From assembly GCF_016862815.1 (NCBI RefSeq), contig NZ_BONR01000001.1, positions 248,001 to 312,000 of the forward strand: DNA of 64,000 bases. The letters are read 5' to 3'. The stretch is from Demequina activiva (GTDB taxonomy: Bacteria > Actinomycetota > Actinomycetes > Actinomycetales > Demequinaceae). Below the pieces are notes generated by a model. It saw only the letters and a list, made by a program, of their open reading frames with translations, did not search any database and was not told where the DNA came from. Below are positions 7,235 to 16,180 of the stretch, one piece after another. The translations under genes and the position numbers were made by a program. The first letter of the stretch is position 1; the number at the start of each line of letters is the position of its first letter.

Positions 7235-9520
7235 CTACAGGCTGCCGTGGAACGTGCGGGACAGGACGTCGAGCTGCTGCTCCCTGGTGAGCCGCACGAA
7301 GTTCACGGCGTATCCGGAGACCCGGATGGTCAGCTGGGGGTAGTTCTCGGGGTGCTCCATGGCGTCCTCGAGCGTCTCGCGGTTCAGCACGTTGACGTTC
7401 ATGTGGAAGCCGTGGGAGACGGTGTACGCGTCCAGCACTCCCACGAGGTTGCGCACCTGCTCCGCCTTGTCGCGGCCCAGCCCTGCTGGCACCACCGTGG
7501 TGGTCAGCGAGATGCCGTCCTGAGCGTCCTCGTACGGCAGCTTGGCGACGGACAGGGCCGAGGCGACGATGCCGTGTCGGTCACGCCCGTTCATGGGGTT
7601 CGCTCCCGGCGCGAACGGCTCGCCCGAGCGGCGGCCGTCGGGCGTGTGGCCCGTGTGCTTGCCGTAGACGACGTTCGAGGTGATGGTCAGCACGGACTGC
7701 GTGTGCTTTGCGCCCCGATAGGTGGGCTGGGCGCGCACCTTGTCCATGAACCGGTGCACCAGCTCGACCGCGATGTCGTCCACACGGTCGTCGTCATTGC
7801 CGAAGGTCGGGTACTCGCCCTCCACCTCGTAGTCCACGGCCAGTCCCGTCTCGTCGCGCACAGGGCGGACGGTGGCGAACCTGATCGCGCTGAGCGAGTC
7901 CGCGGCGACCGACAGTCCGGCGATGCCGCACGCCATGGTGCGCAGGATCTCCTTGTCGTGAAGCGCCATCTCGAGGCGCTCGTATGCGTACTTGTCGTGC
8001 ATGTAGTGGATGCAGTTGAGGGCGTCCACGTAGGTCTCGGCCAGCCAGTCCAGCAGCCGGTCGTAGGCGGCGAGCGTCTCGTCGTAGTCGAGCACCTCCG
8101 CCGTGAGAGGCGTGCTGACGGGTGCGACCTGCGCTCCGGAGAGCTCGTCGCGGCCGCCGTTGATCGCATACAGCAGCGCCTTCGCGAGGTTGACGCGGGC
8201 GCCGAAGAACTGCATCTGCTTGCCGACCGCCATCGCGGACACGCAGCAGGCGATCGCCGCATCGTCGCCGCACTGGGAGCGGATCAGCTCGTCCGACTCG
8301 TACTGGATCGACGAGGTGTCGATCGACACCTGCGCACAGAACTCCTTGAAGCCCTGCGGGAGGCCCTCCGACCAGAGCACCGTGAGGTTGGGCTCGGGCG
8401 CCGCGCCCAGGTTGTACAGGGTCTGCAGGAAGCGGAACGAGGTGCGGGTCACGAGCGGACGCCCGTCGTCCCCGATGCCGCCGATGGACTCGGTCACCCA
8501 GGTGGGGTCGCCGGAGAACAGCGCGTCGTACTCGGGCGTCCGCAGGAAGCGGACGATGCGCAGCTTGATGACGAAGTCGTCGATGATCTCCTGCGCCTGC
8601 TCCTCCGTGATCTCCCCTGCGGCGAGGTCGCGTGCGGCGTAGATGTCCAGGAACGTCGACGTGCGGCCCAGGGACATCGCGGCGCCGTTCTGCTCCTTGA
8701 CCGCTCCCAGGTACGCGAAGTAGAGCCACTGGACCGCCTCGCGGAAGGTCGCGGCGGGACCAGAGATGTCGTGGCCGTAGCTGGCCGCCATCGCCTTGAG
8801 CTCCTGGAGGGCGCGGATCTGCTCGGCGGTCTCCTCGCGGTCGCGGATCACGTCCTCCGTGGAGCGCTCCATGTCGAGCAGCGCGCGCTCAGCCTTCTTG
8901 GCGGCGATGAGCGCGTCCACCCCGTACAGGGCCACGCGGCGGTAGTCGCCGATGATCCGTCCGCGGCCATACGCGTCCGGCAGTCCGGTGACGATGTGGG
9001 AGCGGCGCGCGGCGCGCACGTTCGGCGGGTACACGTCGAACACGCCGGCGTTGTGGGTCTTGCGGTAGTCAGTGAAGGTCTTCTCGAGCTGCGGGTCCAC
9101 GGGATAGCCGTAGGTCTCCAGGGCGTTCGCGACCATGCGCCAGCCCCCGAACGGCATGATCGCGCGCTTGAGTGGCGCGTCAGTCTGCAGGCCCACGATC
9201 ACGTCCTCGCCCTCACGGACGTATCCGGGCGCGTGCGACGTGATGGACGAGGGCGTGGTGGCGTCGATGTCGTAGACGCCCTCGGCGCGCTCCTGCGGGA
9301 ACAGCGCCGTGATCGACTCCCAGGCGCGGATGGTGCGCTCGGTGGGCCCGGCGAGGAACGACGCGTCGCCCTCGTACGGCTGGTAGTTGGTCTGGATGAA
9401 GCCGCGGACGTCGATCGCGTCCGCCCACGGGCCGCGCGAGAAGCCACGCCACTCGCTCGCGTGAGCGGCCTGGTCCGCGGTGTCTCCTGCGGCCTGTGCG
9501 GTGGTGTCGGTGACGGTCAT
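7235..9520 (-). CDS. pflB: Formate C-acetyltransferase (pyruvate formate-lyase)
   Basis: Converts pyruvate and CoA to acetyl-CoA and formate under anaerobiosis; cytoplasmic glycyl radical enzyme. At 761 aa it has the usual length. Catalytic adjacent cysteines are Cys425-Cys426 in IACCVSAM. The glycyl radical site is Gly736 in RVSGYAVNF close to the C-terminus. The start at 9520 gives a short Ala/Thr-rich leader before the conserved WRGFSRGPW segment. It heads the pflBA operon and is divergent from the beta-mannosidase gene. A DosR-like box sits 101 bp upstream, close to the same distance as at adhE. Confidence 0.97.
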   Translation of the reverse strand: MTVTDTTAQAAGDTADQAAHASEWRGFSRGPWADAIDVRGFIQTNYQPYEGDASFLAGPTERTIRAWESITALFPQERAEGVYDIDATTPSSITSHAPGYVREGEDVIVGLQTDAPLKRAIMPFGGWRMVANALETYGYPVDPQLEKTFTDYRKTHNAGVFDVYPPNVRAARRSHIVTGLPDAYGRGRIIGDYRRVALYGVDALIAAKKAERALLDMERSTEDVIRDREETAEQIRALQELKAMAASYGHDISGPAATFREAVQWLYFAYLGAVKEQNGAAMSLGRTSTFLDIYAARDLAAGEITEEQAQEIIDDFVIKLRIVRFLRTPEYDALFSGDPTWVTESIGGIGDDGRPLVTRTSFRFLQTLYNLGAAPEPNLTVLWSEGLPQGFKEFCAQVSIDTSSIQYESDELIRSQCGDDAAIACCVSAMAVGKQMQFFGARVNLAKALLYAINGGRDELSGAQVAPVSTPLTAEVLDYDETLAAYDRLLDWLAETYVDALNCIHYMHDKYAYERLEMALHDKEILRTMACGIAGLSVAADSLSAIRFATVRPVRDETGLAVDYEVEGEYPTFGNDDDRVDDIAVELVHRFMDKVRAQPTYRGAKHTQSVLTITSNVVYGKHTGHTPDGRRSGEPFAPGANPMNGRDRHGIVASALSVAKLPYEDAQDGISLTTTVVPAGLGRDKAEQVRNLVGVLDAYTVSHGFHMNVNVLNRETLEDAMEHPENYPQLTIRVSGYAVNFVRLTREQQLDVLSRTFHGSL

Positions 9521-9620
9521 GATGGGGCTCCTCCCGGTAGGGCTTGAGGCGGCGATGCCGCTCGGGTGGAGCGGTCACCGTCGATACTGCGACCGTACGT
9601 CCGCCACCATGGCCGGTTCC

Positions 9621-9634
9621 GGGACCTTCGGCCC
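9621..9634 (-). promoter_or_regulatory. DosR/DevR-like box upstream of pflB
   Basis: GGGACCTTCGGCCC follows the same GGGAC-N4-G(T/G)CCC layout, 101 bp before pflB. Possible minus-strand -10 hexamers are TACGGT (9592-9597) or TATCGA (9581-9586), placing the box near -42 to -53. It is in the pflB/beta-mannosidase divergent region, but the other two boxes point to pflB as target. Confidence 0.5.
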
Positions 9635-9666
9635 TCGCCCGTTCTGGCACACTGGACGCGCTGTTC

Positions 9667-9678
9667 CGTAACGTTTCG
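9667..9678 (+). promoter_or_regulatory. LacI-type operator candidate before beta-mannosidase
   Basis: CGTAACGTTTCG is close to the palindrome CGAAACGTTTCG, a common LacI-family operator form, and ends 22 bp before the start codon. It is related to sites at 12299-12310 and 12344-12355. No LacI-family gene is in the window. Confidence 0.4.
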
Positions 9679-9700
9679 ACACGATCCACAGAGGAGTGCC

Positions 9701-12205
9701 ATGGCCGTCACGCTCGTCGCCAACCCGCTGCACGAGGGCTGGTCCCTCACCCACCTTGGCGGCGACGCCCCTCAGGAGGTCGCGGGAGCGACCGTCCCGG
9801 CGGAGGTTCCTGGCTCGACCCATGTGGATCTGCTGCGTGCCGGGCTCATCCCCGACCCCTACCTCGACCGCAACGAGAAGGCCCTTGAGTGGATGTGGAC
9901 GTGCTCGTGGCGCTACGCGACCGAGTTCGCCGCGACGCCCGCGACGGACGGCGAGCGGGTGGACCTGGTGTTCGACGGTCTCGACACCGTGGCGACCGTG
10001 CGGCTCAACGGCACCGAGGTCGCGCGCACCAAGAACATGCACCGCTCCTACCGCTTCGACGTGCGGGAGCTCATCCGCGGCGGCGCGAACGCCCTCGAGG
10101 TCGACTTCGCGTCCGCGCTCGAGTACGCCAACGGCGTGCAGGACGAGGTGGGCTTCCGCCCCAGCCCGTACCCGCACCCGTACCACGCCATCCGCAAGAT
10201 GGCGTGCTCGTTCGGATGGGACTGGGGTCCGGACCTGCAGACCGCCGGCATCTGGAAGGGCGTGCGCATCGAGCGATGGCGCACCGCGCGCCTCGATGCC
10301 GTGCGTCCCCTGGTGACGGTCGACGGCACGCAGGGCACCGTCCAGATCCATGTCGACGTCGAGCGCGCTTCGAGCGAGCCGCTCACGGTCCACGCCAGCG
10401 CGGCCGGCATCGAGGCCAGCGTCGCCATCCCCGCCGGCGAGACCGCCGGCGTGGTCACCCTCGAGATCCCTGACGTCGAGCGGTGGTGGCCCCACGGCTA
10501 CGGCGAGGCACGCCTGTACGACCTCACGGTGGACCTGCACTCCTCGGACGAGCTGCTCGACAGCTACGCGAGGCGCATCGGCTTCCGGTCCGTGGAGGTG
10601 GTGGTCGAGAACGAGGGCGACGGCGCGGGCTTCACCTACGTGGTGAACGGCCAGGCCGTGTTCGTCAAGGGCGCCAACTGGATCCCGGACGATCACCTCA
10701 TGACCCGCATCACCAAGGAGCGGCTCGCCCGTCGCATCGGCCAGGCCGTGGACGCGAACATGAACCTGATCCGCATCTGGGGCGGCGGCATCTACGAGAC
10801 GGAGGACTTCTACGACCTCTGCGACGAGCGCGGCGTGATGGTGTGGCAGGACTTCCCCTTCGCCTGCGCCGCGTACGCGGAGGGCTCCCCGATCGTGGAG
10901 GAGGTGCGTGCCGAGGCTCGCGAGAACGTCGCACGGCTCACCCCCCACGCGTCGCTCGTCATGTACAACGGCTCGAACGAGAACATCTGGGGCTGGTGCG
11001 ACTGGGGATGGCCGGAGAAGGTGGGCGGGGACGGCACCTGGGGACTGAAGTACTACGAGGAGATCCTCCCGGAGATCGTCGCGGAGCTGGACCCCACCCG
11101 CTTCTACACGCCCTCCTCCCCCTACAGCCCGTTCCACACCCATGAGGAGGTCCATCCCAACGACAAGGCGTGGGGAACCTCGCACGAGTGGGAGGTGTGG
11201 AACCGCCTCGACTACACGCACTACCGCAGCTACGTGCCGCGGTTCATGTCCGAGTTCGGCTTCCAGGGCCCCGCGACGTGGGCCACGGTGACCCGGTCGC
11301 TACCCGAGGACCAGCGCCGCCAGGACTCCGAGGGCTGGCTGCTGCACCAGAAGGCGGACCACGGCAACGACAAGCTCAATGGCGGGCTGGCCGCCCACCT
11401 GCCTGCGGGCCGCGACTTCGAGGAGTGGCACTGGGCCACCTCCCTGAACCAGGCGCGCGCGATCGAGTTCGGCATCGCGCACTACCGCTCGTGGTGGCCG
11501 CAGACGGCGGGCGCGATCGTGTGGCAGCTCAACGACTGCTGGCCCGTCACGTCGTGGGCCGCGGTGGACGGCGACGAGCGGCCCAAGCCGCTGTGGTACG
11601 CCCTCAAGCACGTGTTCGCCCCTCGCCTGCTGACCTTCCAGCCGCGCGGCGCGGACGGCGGCCTCGACCCCGAGGGCGCCACGCACCTGGTGGCCGTCAA
11701 CGACACCGATCAGGCATGGTCCGAGACCCTGACCTTCACGCGCATGTCGCTCGACGGCACGGAGCTGGCGGTCGCGACCGCTCACCTGGCGGTCGAGCCG
11801 CGCTCGACGGCGACGCTCGCCGTGCCCGGGCACGTCCTGGAGACGGCCGATGCGAGCGCCGAGGTGCTGGTGGCAGACGCCGGGTACCCCGGGGACGATG
11901 ACCACGTGCGCGGGCTGCACGTGTTCGCGGAGGACAAGGACGTCGCGTACGAGCGGGCGCCGTACCGCGCATCGGCCGTGCGAGCCCCCGGCGGCTACGA
12001 GGTGACGGTCGCCGCCCACGGCCTCGTGCGCGACCTGACCGTGCTCGCGGACAAGGTGCACCCCGACGCCCAGGCGGACGATGCGCTGGTCACCCTGGTG
12101 GCCGAGCAGTCCCACGTGTTCCGCATCTCGTGCGAGGCAGAGGTCGACCCCGAGGCCTTCCTGGCGGACCGTGTGCTGGTGAGCGTGAACTCTCTGGTGG
12201 GGTGA
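9701..12205 (+). CDS. Beta-mannosidase, glycoside hydrolase family 2
   Basis: Releases mannose from the non-reducing end of beta-1,4-manno-oligosaccharides. The 834-aa protein has the GH2 order: N-terminal sugar-binding domain (about residues 10-180), immunoglobulin-like domain (to about 300), TIM barrel and C-terminal beta domains. The acid/base is Glu427 in NGSNENIW and the nucleophile is Glu518 in MSEFGFQG. The segments WDWGPDLQTAGIWKG and RIWGGGIYE are typical of beta-mannosidases. No signal peptide is seen, so it is cytoplasmic and acts on imported oligosaccharides. ATG 9701 has GAGGAG 5 nt upstream. The neighbouring ABC importer shares similar operator candidates and probably supplies the substrate. 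Confidence 0.93.
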   Translation: MAVTLVANPLHEGWSLTHLGGDAPQEVAGATVPAEVPGSTHVDLLRAGLIPDPYLDRNEKALEWMWTCSWRYATEFAATPATDGERVDLVFDGLDTVATVRLNGTEVARTKNMHRSYRFDVRELIRGGANALEVDFASALEYANGVQDEVGFRPSPYPHPYHAIRKMACSFGWDWGPDLQTAGIWKGVRIERWRTARLDAVRPLVTVDGTQGTVQIHVDVERASSEPLTVHASAAGIEASVAIPAGETAGVVTLEIPDVERWWPHGYGEARLYDLTVDLHSSDELLDSYARRIGFRSVEVVVENEGDGAGFTYVVNGQAVFVKGANWIPDDHLMTRITKERLARRIGQAVDANMNLIRIWGGGIYETEDFYDLCDERGVMVWQDFPFACAAYAEGSPIVEEVRAEARENVARLTPHASLVMYNGSNENIWGWCDWGWPEKVGGDGTWGLKYYEEILPEIVAELDPTRFYTPSSPYSPFHTHEEVHPNDKAWGTSHEWEVWNRLDYTHYRSYVPRFMSEFGFQGPATWATVTRSLPEDQRRQDSEGWLLHQKADHGNDKLNGGLAAHLPAGRDFEEWHWATSLNQARAIEFGIAHYRSWWPQTAGAIVWQLNDCWPVTSWAAVDGDERPKPLWYALKHVFAPRLLTFQPRGADGGLDPEGATHLVAVNDTDQAWSETLTFTRMSLDGTELAVATAHLAVEPRSTATLAVPGHVLETADASAEVLVADAGYPGDDDHVRGLHVFAEDKDVAYERAPYRASAVRAPGGYEVTVAAHGLVRDLTVLADKVHPDAQADDALVTLVAEQSHVFRISCEAEVDPEAFLADRVLVSVNSLVG

Positions 12206-12215
12206 TTCTCACCCG

Positions 12216-12256
12216 CCGCCGCCCGGCCTCCGCGACGCGCGGACGCCGGGCGGTGG
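12216..12256 (+). terminator. Terminator hairpin after beta-mannosidase
   Basis: A 12-bp outer stem (CCGCCGCCCGGC with GCCGGGCGGTGG, one G-U pair) encloses a perfect 6-bp inner stem TCCGCG-ACG-CGCGGA. It starts 10 bp after the stop codon. No U-tract. Confidence 0.7.
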
Positions 12257-12286
12257 CGCGTTCAGGGGCCGCGTGGAGCGCTGGAC

Positions 12287-12318
12287 GACGATCGCGTTCG
12301 AAACGATTCGCGATCGTC
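12287..12318. repeat. Perfect inverted repeat, 10-bp arms
   Basis: GACGATCGCG and its exact complement flank a 12-nt spacer. The spacer overlaps the LacI-type half-site CGAAACGATTCG (12299-12310). It lies 104 bp before the substrate-binding protein gene and may be an operator for a second regulator or a further hairpin. Confidence 0.6.
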
Positions 12319-12340
12319 ACCAAATCGTAATCAGCGAGTC

Positions 12341-12369
12341 TGTCGAAAGGTTTCGCAGGGGGCTAGGGT
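12341..12369 (+). promoter_or_regulatory. Promoter with LacI-type operator for the sugar ABC importer
   Basis: A -35-like TGTCGA (12341-12346) and a -10-like TAGGGT (12364-12369) are spaced by 17 bp. The spacer holds the palindrome CGAAAGGTTTCG (12344-12355), extended outward to TG...CA as in LacI-family operators. A repressor here would block polymerase directly. Inference from sequence. Confidence 0.5.
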
Positions 12370-12421
12370 GGCAATGCGTCCCAACGAGGGGGCGCGCGAA
12401 TTCACCTAAAGGGGAATGAAC

Positions 12422-13777
12422 ATGAAGTGGACTCGATCCCGGACGGCGAGCGCTCTCGCCATCGGCGCGGCTTCGGCAATGCTGCTGACCGCCTGCTCGA
12501 GCGGGGACGACGGCACCGAGGAGCCCACGGACGCTCCCGAGACTGCCGAGGAGACCGAGGAGCCCGCTGAGGCGGAGCCCGTCACCCTGAACGTGTCCTA
12601 CTGGGGCACCTTCGGCCTGGAGTCCCTGGCCGAGCAGTACACCGCTGACAACCCGCACGTCACCATCAACCTCGACTCCGGCGAGTACGGCGCGCAGCAC
12701 GACAAGCTCACGCAGGCGCTCATCGCCGGCTCGGGCGCATCCGAGGTCTCCGCGATCGACGAGGGCTACATGGCTAGCTTCCTCGCGCAGCAGGAGAACT
12801 TCGTCAACCTGCTCGACCTGGGCGCCGGCAAGTACGAGGAGGAGTACCTCGACTGGAAGTGGGGCCAGGCGGCCTCCGCTGACGGCTCGTACGTCATCGG
12901 CCTCGGCTCCGACGTCGGTGGACTCGCGATGTGCTACCGCCACGACCTCTTCGCTGAGGCCGGCCTGCCGGACGCTCGCGAGGACGTCTCCGCCGCATGG
13001 GGCGAGGGCTGGGGCGACTACATCGAGCTCGGCAAGGAGTACGTCGGCGCGACCGACGCGGCCTTCGTCGACAACGTCAGCCAGATCATGAACGCGGCGC
13101 AGACGCAGCTCGGCACGGGCTACGCCTACTACAACCGCAACAACGAGCTCGACATGGAAGCCAGCAAGCCTGCCTTCGACGTCGCGCTCCAGGTCATCAC
13201 CGAGGGCCTCTCGGCGAACATCGCCCCGTGGGGTCCGGAGTGGAACACCGGCTTCGCCAACGGCGACTTCGCCACGCTGCCCTGCCCCGCGTGGATGCGT
13301 GCGAACATCATCGACTCCGGCGCCCCCGCGGGCACCTGGGACATCGCCGACATCCCCGGACCCGGTGGCAACTGGGGCGGTTCGTTCTACACGATCCCCG
13401 CCCAGTTCGACGAGAACACCACTCAGGAGGCCTACAACTTCATCGAGTGGGTCATCCAGCCCGAGCAGCAGCTCGCCATCTTCGCGGAGACCGGCAACCT
13501 GCCTTCGCAGAGCTCGCTGTACTCGGACGAGGCGATCCAGGACCCGGAGCACCCCGCGCAGGCGGAGGTGAACGCCTTCTTCAACGGCGCTCCCGGTGGC
13601 CAGATCTTCTCGAAGACCGCCGAGGAGATCCCCGGCGCGATCTACTACGCCCCGAACAACGCCGCCATCCGCTCTGCGGTGGAGACGGTGCTGAACGAGG
13701 TCCAGGCCGGCACCATCGCGGCCGAGGACGCGTGGGACGAGGCCGTGGCCGCCGCTGAGGCTGCCGACGCCGCGTAA
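12422..13777 (+). CDS. Sugar ABC transporter substrate-binding lipoprotein
   Basis: Family 1 extracellular solute-binding protein of a carbohydrate ABC importer. The 451-aa precursor has a lipoprotein signal with an LTAC lipobox (Cys25), followed by an acidic Glu/Thr/Pro linker of about 30 residues and the binding domain beginning at VTLNVSYWG. ATG 12422 was preferred to the ATG two codons earlier because AAAGGGG ends 7 nt before it and only 1 nt before the other. Next to an intracellular beta-mannosidase, manno-oligosaccharides are the likely ligand, by context only. A strong hairpin after the gene separates it from the permeases and probably raises its expression relative to them. Confidence 0.93.
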   Translation: MKWTRSRTASALAIGAASAMLLTACSSGDDGTEEPTDAPETAEETEEPAEAEPVTLNVSYWGTFGLESLAEQYTADNPHVTINLDSGEYGAQHDKLTQALIAGSGASEVSAIDEGYMASFLAQQENFVNLLDLGAGKYEEEYLDWKWGQAASADGSYVIGLGSDVGGLAMCYRHDLFAEAGLPDAREDVSAAWGEGWGDYIELGKEYVGATDAAFVDNVSQIMNAAQTQLGTGYAYYNRNNELDMEASKPAFDVALQVITEGLSANIAPWGPEWNTGFANGDFATLPCPAWMRANIIDSGAPAGTWDIADIPGPGGNWGGSFYTIPAQFDENTTQEAYNFIEWVIQPEQQLAIFAETGNLPSQSSLYSDEAIQDPEHPAQAEVNAFFNGAPGGQIFSKTAEEIPGAIYYAPNNAAIRSAVETVLNEVQAGTIAAEDAWDEAVAAAEAADAA

Positions 13778-13797
13778 GCAGCGCAACATGCACGGAT

Positions 13798-13837
13798 GAA
13801 ACGGGGGGTGAGCCCTGCGAGGCTCACTCCCCGTTTC
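13798..13837 (+). terminator. Intra-operon hairpin after the binding-protein gene
   Basis: A 17-bp stem with one G-U pair (GAAACGGGG...CCCCGTTTC) closes a CTGCGA loop, 20 bp after the stop. It precedes the permease genes on the same strand, so it is likely a partial terminator or a 3' mRNA-stabilising element. Confidence 0.65.
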
Positions 13838-13891
13838 ACCGTCCGCGCCTAGACTCCCCATCACGAGCGTTCTTGACCATCGGAGGTATCA

Positions 13892-14950
13892 ATGTCCGCC
13901 AGCAGCGTGACGGCTGACTCGGCCGGCGCCACCGGCACGGACCGCGGCGGGAAGCACAAGGGACCCAAGAGCTCCATCTGGGCTCGGTTCGACCACGTCG
14001 TGGTCCCTTACATCCTCGTCTCGCCCTTCTTCATTCTCTTCATCGCTTTCGGCATCTTCCCCATCGTCTACAGCGCGCTGGTCTCCTTCCAGACCTACCG
14101 CGCCGAGCAGCCGGTGTACCCGAGTGGCAACTCGGTCAACCTGTACACCGAGCGCTGGGTGGGGCTGGAGAACTACCAGCGTGTCCTCACCAACTGGGAC
14201 TTCACGCAGGCGCTGCTCAACACGCTGGGACTGTTCATCGTCTCCGCGATCCCGCAGCTGTTCTTCGCACTGGTCCTCGCCTCACTGCTGAACCGCCGCC
14301 TCCGGGCGCAGTCGCTGTTCCGCATCGGCATCCTGATCCCGTACATCACCCCCATCGTCGCCTCGACGCTGGTGTTCACCACCTTCTTCTCCGAGCAGTA
14401 CGGCCAGGCCAACTGGGTGCTGGGACTGTTCGGAGTCGAGCACACCTCCGGCGTCGGAGCCGCTGCCCAGGAGTACCCGGGCATCGACTGGCGTGCCGAG
14501 CGCTGGTCCGCGTGGCTCGCGCTCGTGATCATGATCAACTGGAAGTGGACCGGCTACAACGCGCTGCTGTACCTGGCGGCCATGCAGTCCATCCCCAAGG
14601 ACGTCTACGAGGCCGCTGCGCTCGACGGCGCCGGCGCGTGGCGCCAGCTGTGGTCCATCACGGTTCCCATGATCCGCCCCATGGTGATCTTCACCGTGGT
14701 GCTGTCGACCATCGGCTCCCTGCAGCTGTTCGCCGAGCCCGTCCTGTTCGACGAGGATCCGAGCTCCGGCGAGGGCGGTGGCCTGCGCCACCTGTGGCGT
14801 ACCGTCGCCCAGCTGATCTGGTACACGGGCTGGGGCGACCCCAATGACTTCGGACTGGCCGGCGCGATGTCGTGGCTGCTGTTCGTGGTCGTGGTGGCGC
14901 TCGCCGCGTTCAACGCGTTCATCTCGAACAAGATCGGAGGCCGCAAGTGA
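13892..14950 (+). CDS. Sugar ABC transporter permease (MalF type)
   Basis: Inner-membrane permease of the binding-protein-dependent sugar importer. The 352-aa protein has a Ser/Gly/Lys-rich cytoplasmic N-terminus of about 30 residues and six or more membrane spans. The EAA loop that docks the ATPase is at about residues 240-260 (DVYEAAALDGAGAWRQLWSI). GGAGG precedes ATG 13892 by 7 nt. It overlaps the next permease gene by GTGA. A possible -10 (TAGACT, 13850-13855) after the hairpin hints at a secondary promoter. Confidence 0.93.
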   Translation: MSASSVTADSAGATGTDRGGKHKGPKSSIWARFDHVVVPYILVSPFFILFIAFGIFPIVYSALVSFQTYRAEQPVYPSGNSVNLYTERWVGLENYQRVLTNWDFTQALLNTLGLFIVSAIPQLFFALVLASLLNRRLRAQSLFRIGILIPYITPIVASTLVFTTFFSEQYGQANWVLGLFGVEHTSGVGAAAQEYPGIDWRAERWSAWLALVIMINWKWTGYNALLYLAAMQSIPKDVYEAAALDGAGAWRQLWSITVPMIRPMVIFTVVLSTIGSLQLFAEPVLFDEDPSSGEGGGLRHLWRTVAQLIWYTGWGDPNDFGLAGAMSWLLFVVVVALAAFNAFISNKIGGRK

Positions 14951-15888
14951 CCGCGACCGCTGAGAAGGCGCCTCAGGCTCAGCCTGAGCCTCCCAAGAAG
15001 CAGAAGGCGGCACTGCTGGGCCGCAGCCCGCAGGACACCCCTGCCGGCTGGTTCAACTACCTCCTGCTGTCCATCGTGCTGTTCCTGGGCGCGTGGCCCA
15101 TCTACTGGGCCGGCATCATGTCGACCTGGAAGGACGACAAGATCTACCAGGCGGGTGCGCCGCAGGTCACCCCTGGTCCGTTCTTCAAGTTCAACTGGGA
15201 CATCATGACGGTGAACATCCGGGAGCCCGGATACCCGCCGTACGACAACGTCCGGTTCGTGCAGTCCTTCGTCAACTCGCTCATCGTGGTCGCGGTCGTG
15301 GTCGCGGCGACGCTGTTCTTCTGCTCGCTGGCAGGGTTCGCGTTCGCCAAGCTGCGCTTCCGCGGTCGTGACCCGCTGTTCTACTTCGTGGTGCTGACCC
15401 TCACGATCCCCGCGCAGCTGGGCATCGTGGGCGCGTACCAGATCATGGACACGCTGGGCTGGGTCGACACCTTGCTGGCGGTCACGGTCCCCGCGCTGGT
15501 ATCCGCGTTCGGCGTGTTCTACATGCGCCAGTTCATCGAGGACGCGATCCCCGACGAGATCATCGAGTCCGCACGTGTGGATGGCGCCTCGACCTTCCGC
15601 GTGTTCTGGGAGATCGTGGTCCCCACCGTGCGACCGGCGCTGGGCGTGCTGGGCCTCATCACCGCGGTCAACGCGTGGAACGAGTACCAGTGGGCGCTCA
15701 TCGCCGTCGGCGGCTCGGATGCGCAGACCATCGGACCGGCGCTGCACAACCTCCGCGTGGGCAACACCCCCAAGAACTCGATCGTTCTGACGGGATCGTT
15801 CCTCGCCTCCCTGCCGCTGATCGTGCTGCTGGCCGTCGCCGGCCGCCAGATCGTGCGCGGCATCATGGAGGGCGCGGTCAAGGCCTGA
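14947..15888 (+). CDS. Sugar ABC transporter permease (MalG type)
   Basis: Second inner-membrane subunit of the importer, 313 aa with six membrane spans after a Pro/Lys-rich N-terminal tail. The EAA loop (DEIIESARVDGASTFRVFWEI) is at about residues 199-219. The GTG start at 14947 overlaps the stop of the upstream permease as GTGA, implying coupled translation. No ATPase gene follows; as in many actinobacteria a shared MsmK/UgpC-type ATPase encoded elsewhere probably powers it. Confidence 0.93.
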   Translation: MTATAEKAPQAQPEPPKKQKAALLGRSPQDTPAGWFNYLLLSIVLFLGAWPIYWAGIMSTWKDDKIYQAGAPQVTPGPFFKFNWDIMTVNIREPGYPPYDNVRFVQSFVNSLIVVAVVVAATLFFCSLAGFAFAKLRFRGRDPLFYFVVLTLTIPAQLGIVGAYQIMDTLGWVDTLLAVTVPALVSAFGVFYMRQFIEDAIPDEIIESARVDGASTFRVFWEIVVPTVRPALGVLGLITAVNAWNEYQWALIAVGGSDAQTIGPALHNLRVGNTPKNSIVLTGSFLASLPLIVLLAVAGRQIVRGIMEGAVKA

Positions 15889-15908
15889 TCGAGTCCACGG
15901 TCACGGAC

Positions 15909-15940
15909 ACGGCCGGCTCACCTCACGGTGGGCCGGCCGT
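15909..15940 (+). terminator. Terminator hairpin after the sugar importer operon
   Basis: A 14-bp stem (ACGGCCGGCTCACC with GGTGGGCCGGCCGT, one G-U pair) closes a TCAC loop 20 bp after the last permease stop. Confidence 0.7.
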
Positions 15941-16090
15941 TGTCATGTGCGGGCCTCACGCGCCGGCCCCTGTCGCCTGGGCCCGGCAGGCTGGCCTGCG
16001 CCCGGCACTGCACCACACACCCGTGACTGATGCGACGCATGAGCCGCGTGGTGCTCACCACCGCCCCCTCTGGCCCCACGGGTCACCCCC

Positions 16091-16135
16091 GTGTGTTGGG
16101 CGGTCGTGTGGTGAGCGGTCATGTGGTGAGCGGCC
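16091..16135. repeat. Imperfect tandem repeat, 15 bp x 3
   Basis: GTGTGTTGGGCGGTC, GTGTGGTGAGCGGTC and ATGTGGTGAGCGGCC lie head to tail in the intergenic region between the ABC importer and the tad cluster. The rest of 15941-16180 shows no gene. Confidence 0.8.
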
Positions 16136-16180
16136 GATGGCCGAGCTGGCAGCTCCCCGCGTCGCGGCCGATGCGCGGCT

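Noticed and set aside
7247..9547. 766-aa open frame on the plus strand
   Set aside because: Antisense shadow of pflB; product is Val/His/Arg-rich without motifs, a GC-rich artefact.
9575..11221. 548-aa open frame on the minus strand
   Set aside because: Antisense to the beta-mannosidase, whose catalytic motifs prove the plus strand is coding.
12287..12318. Main terminator of the beta-mannosidase gene
   Set aside because: A better hairpin lies closer to the stop (12216-12256), and this repeat overlaps operator-like sequence near the next promoter.
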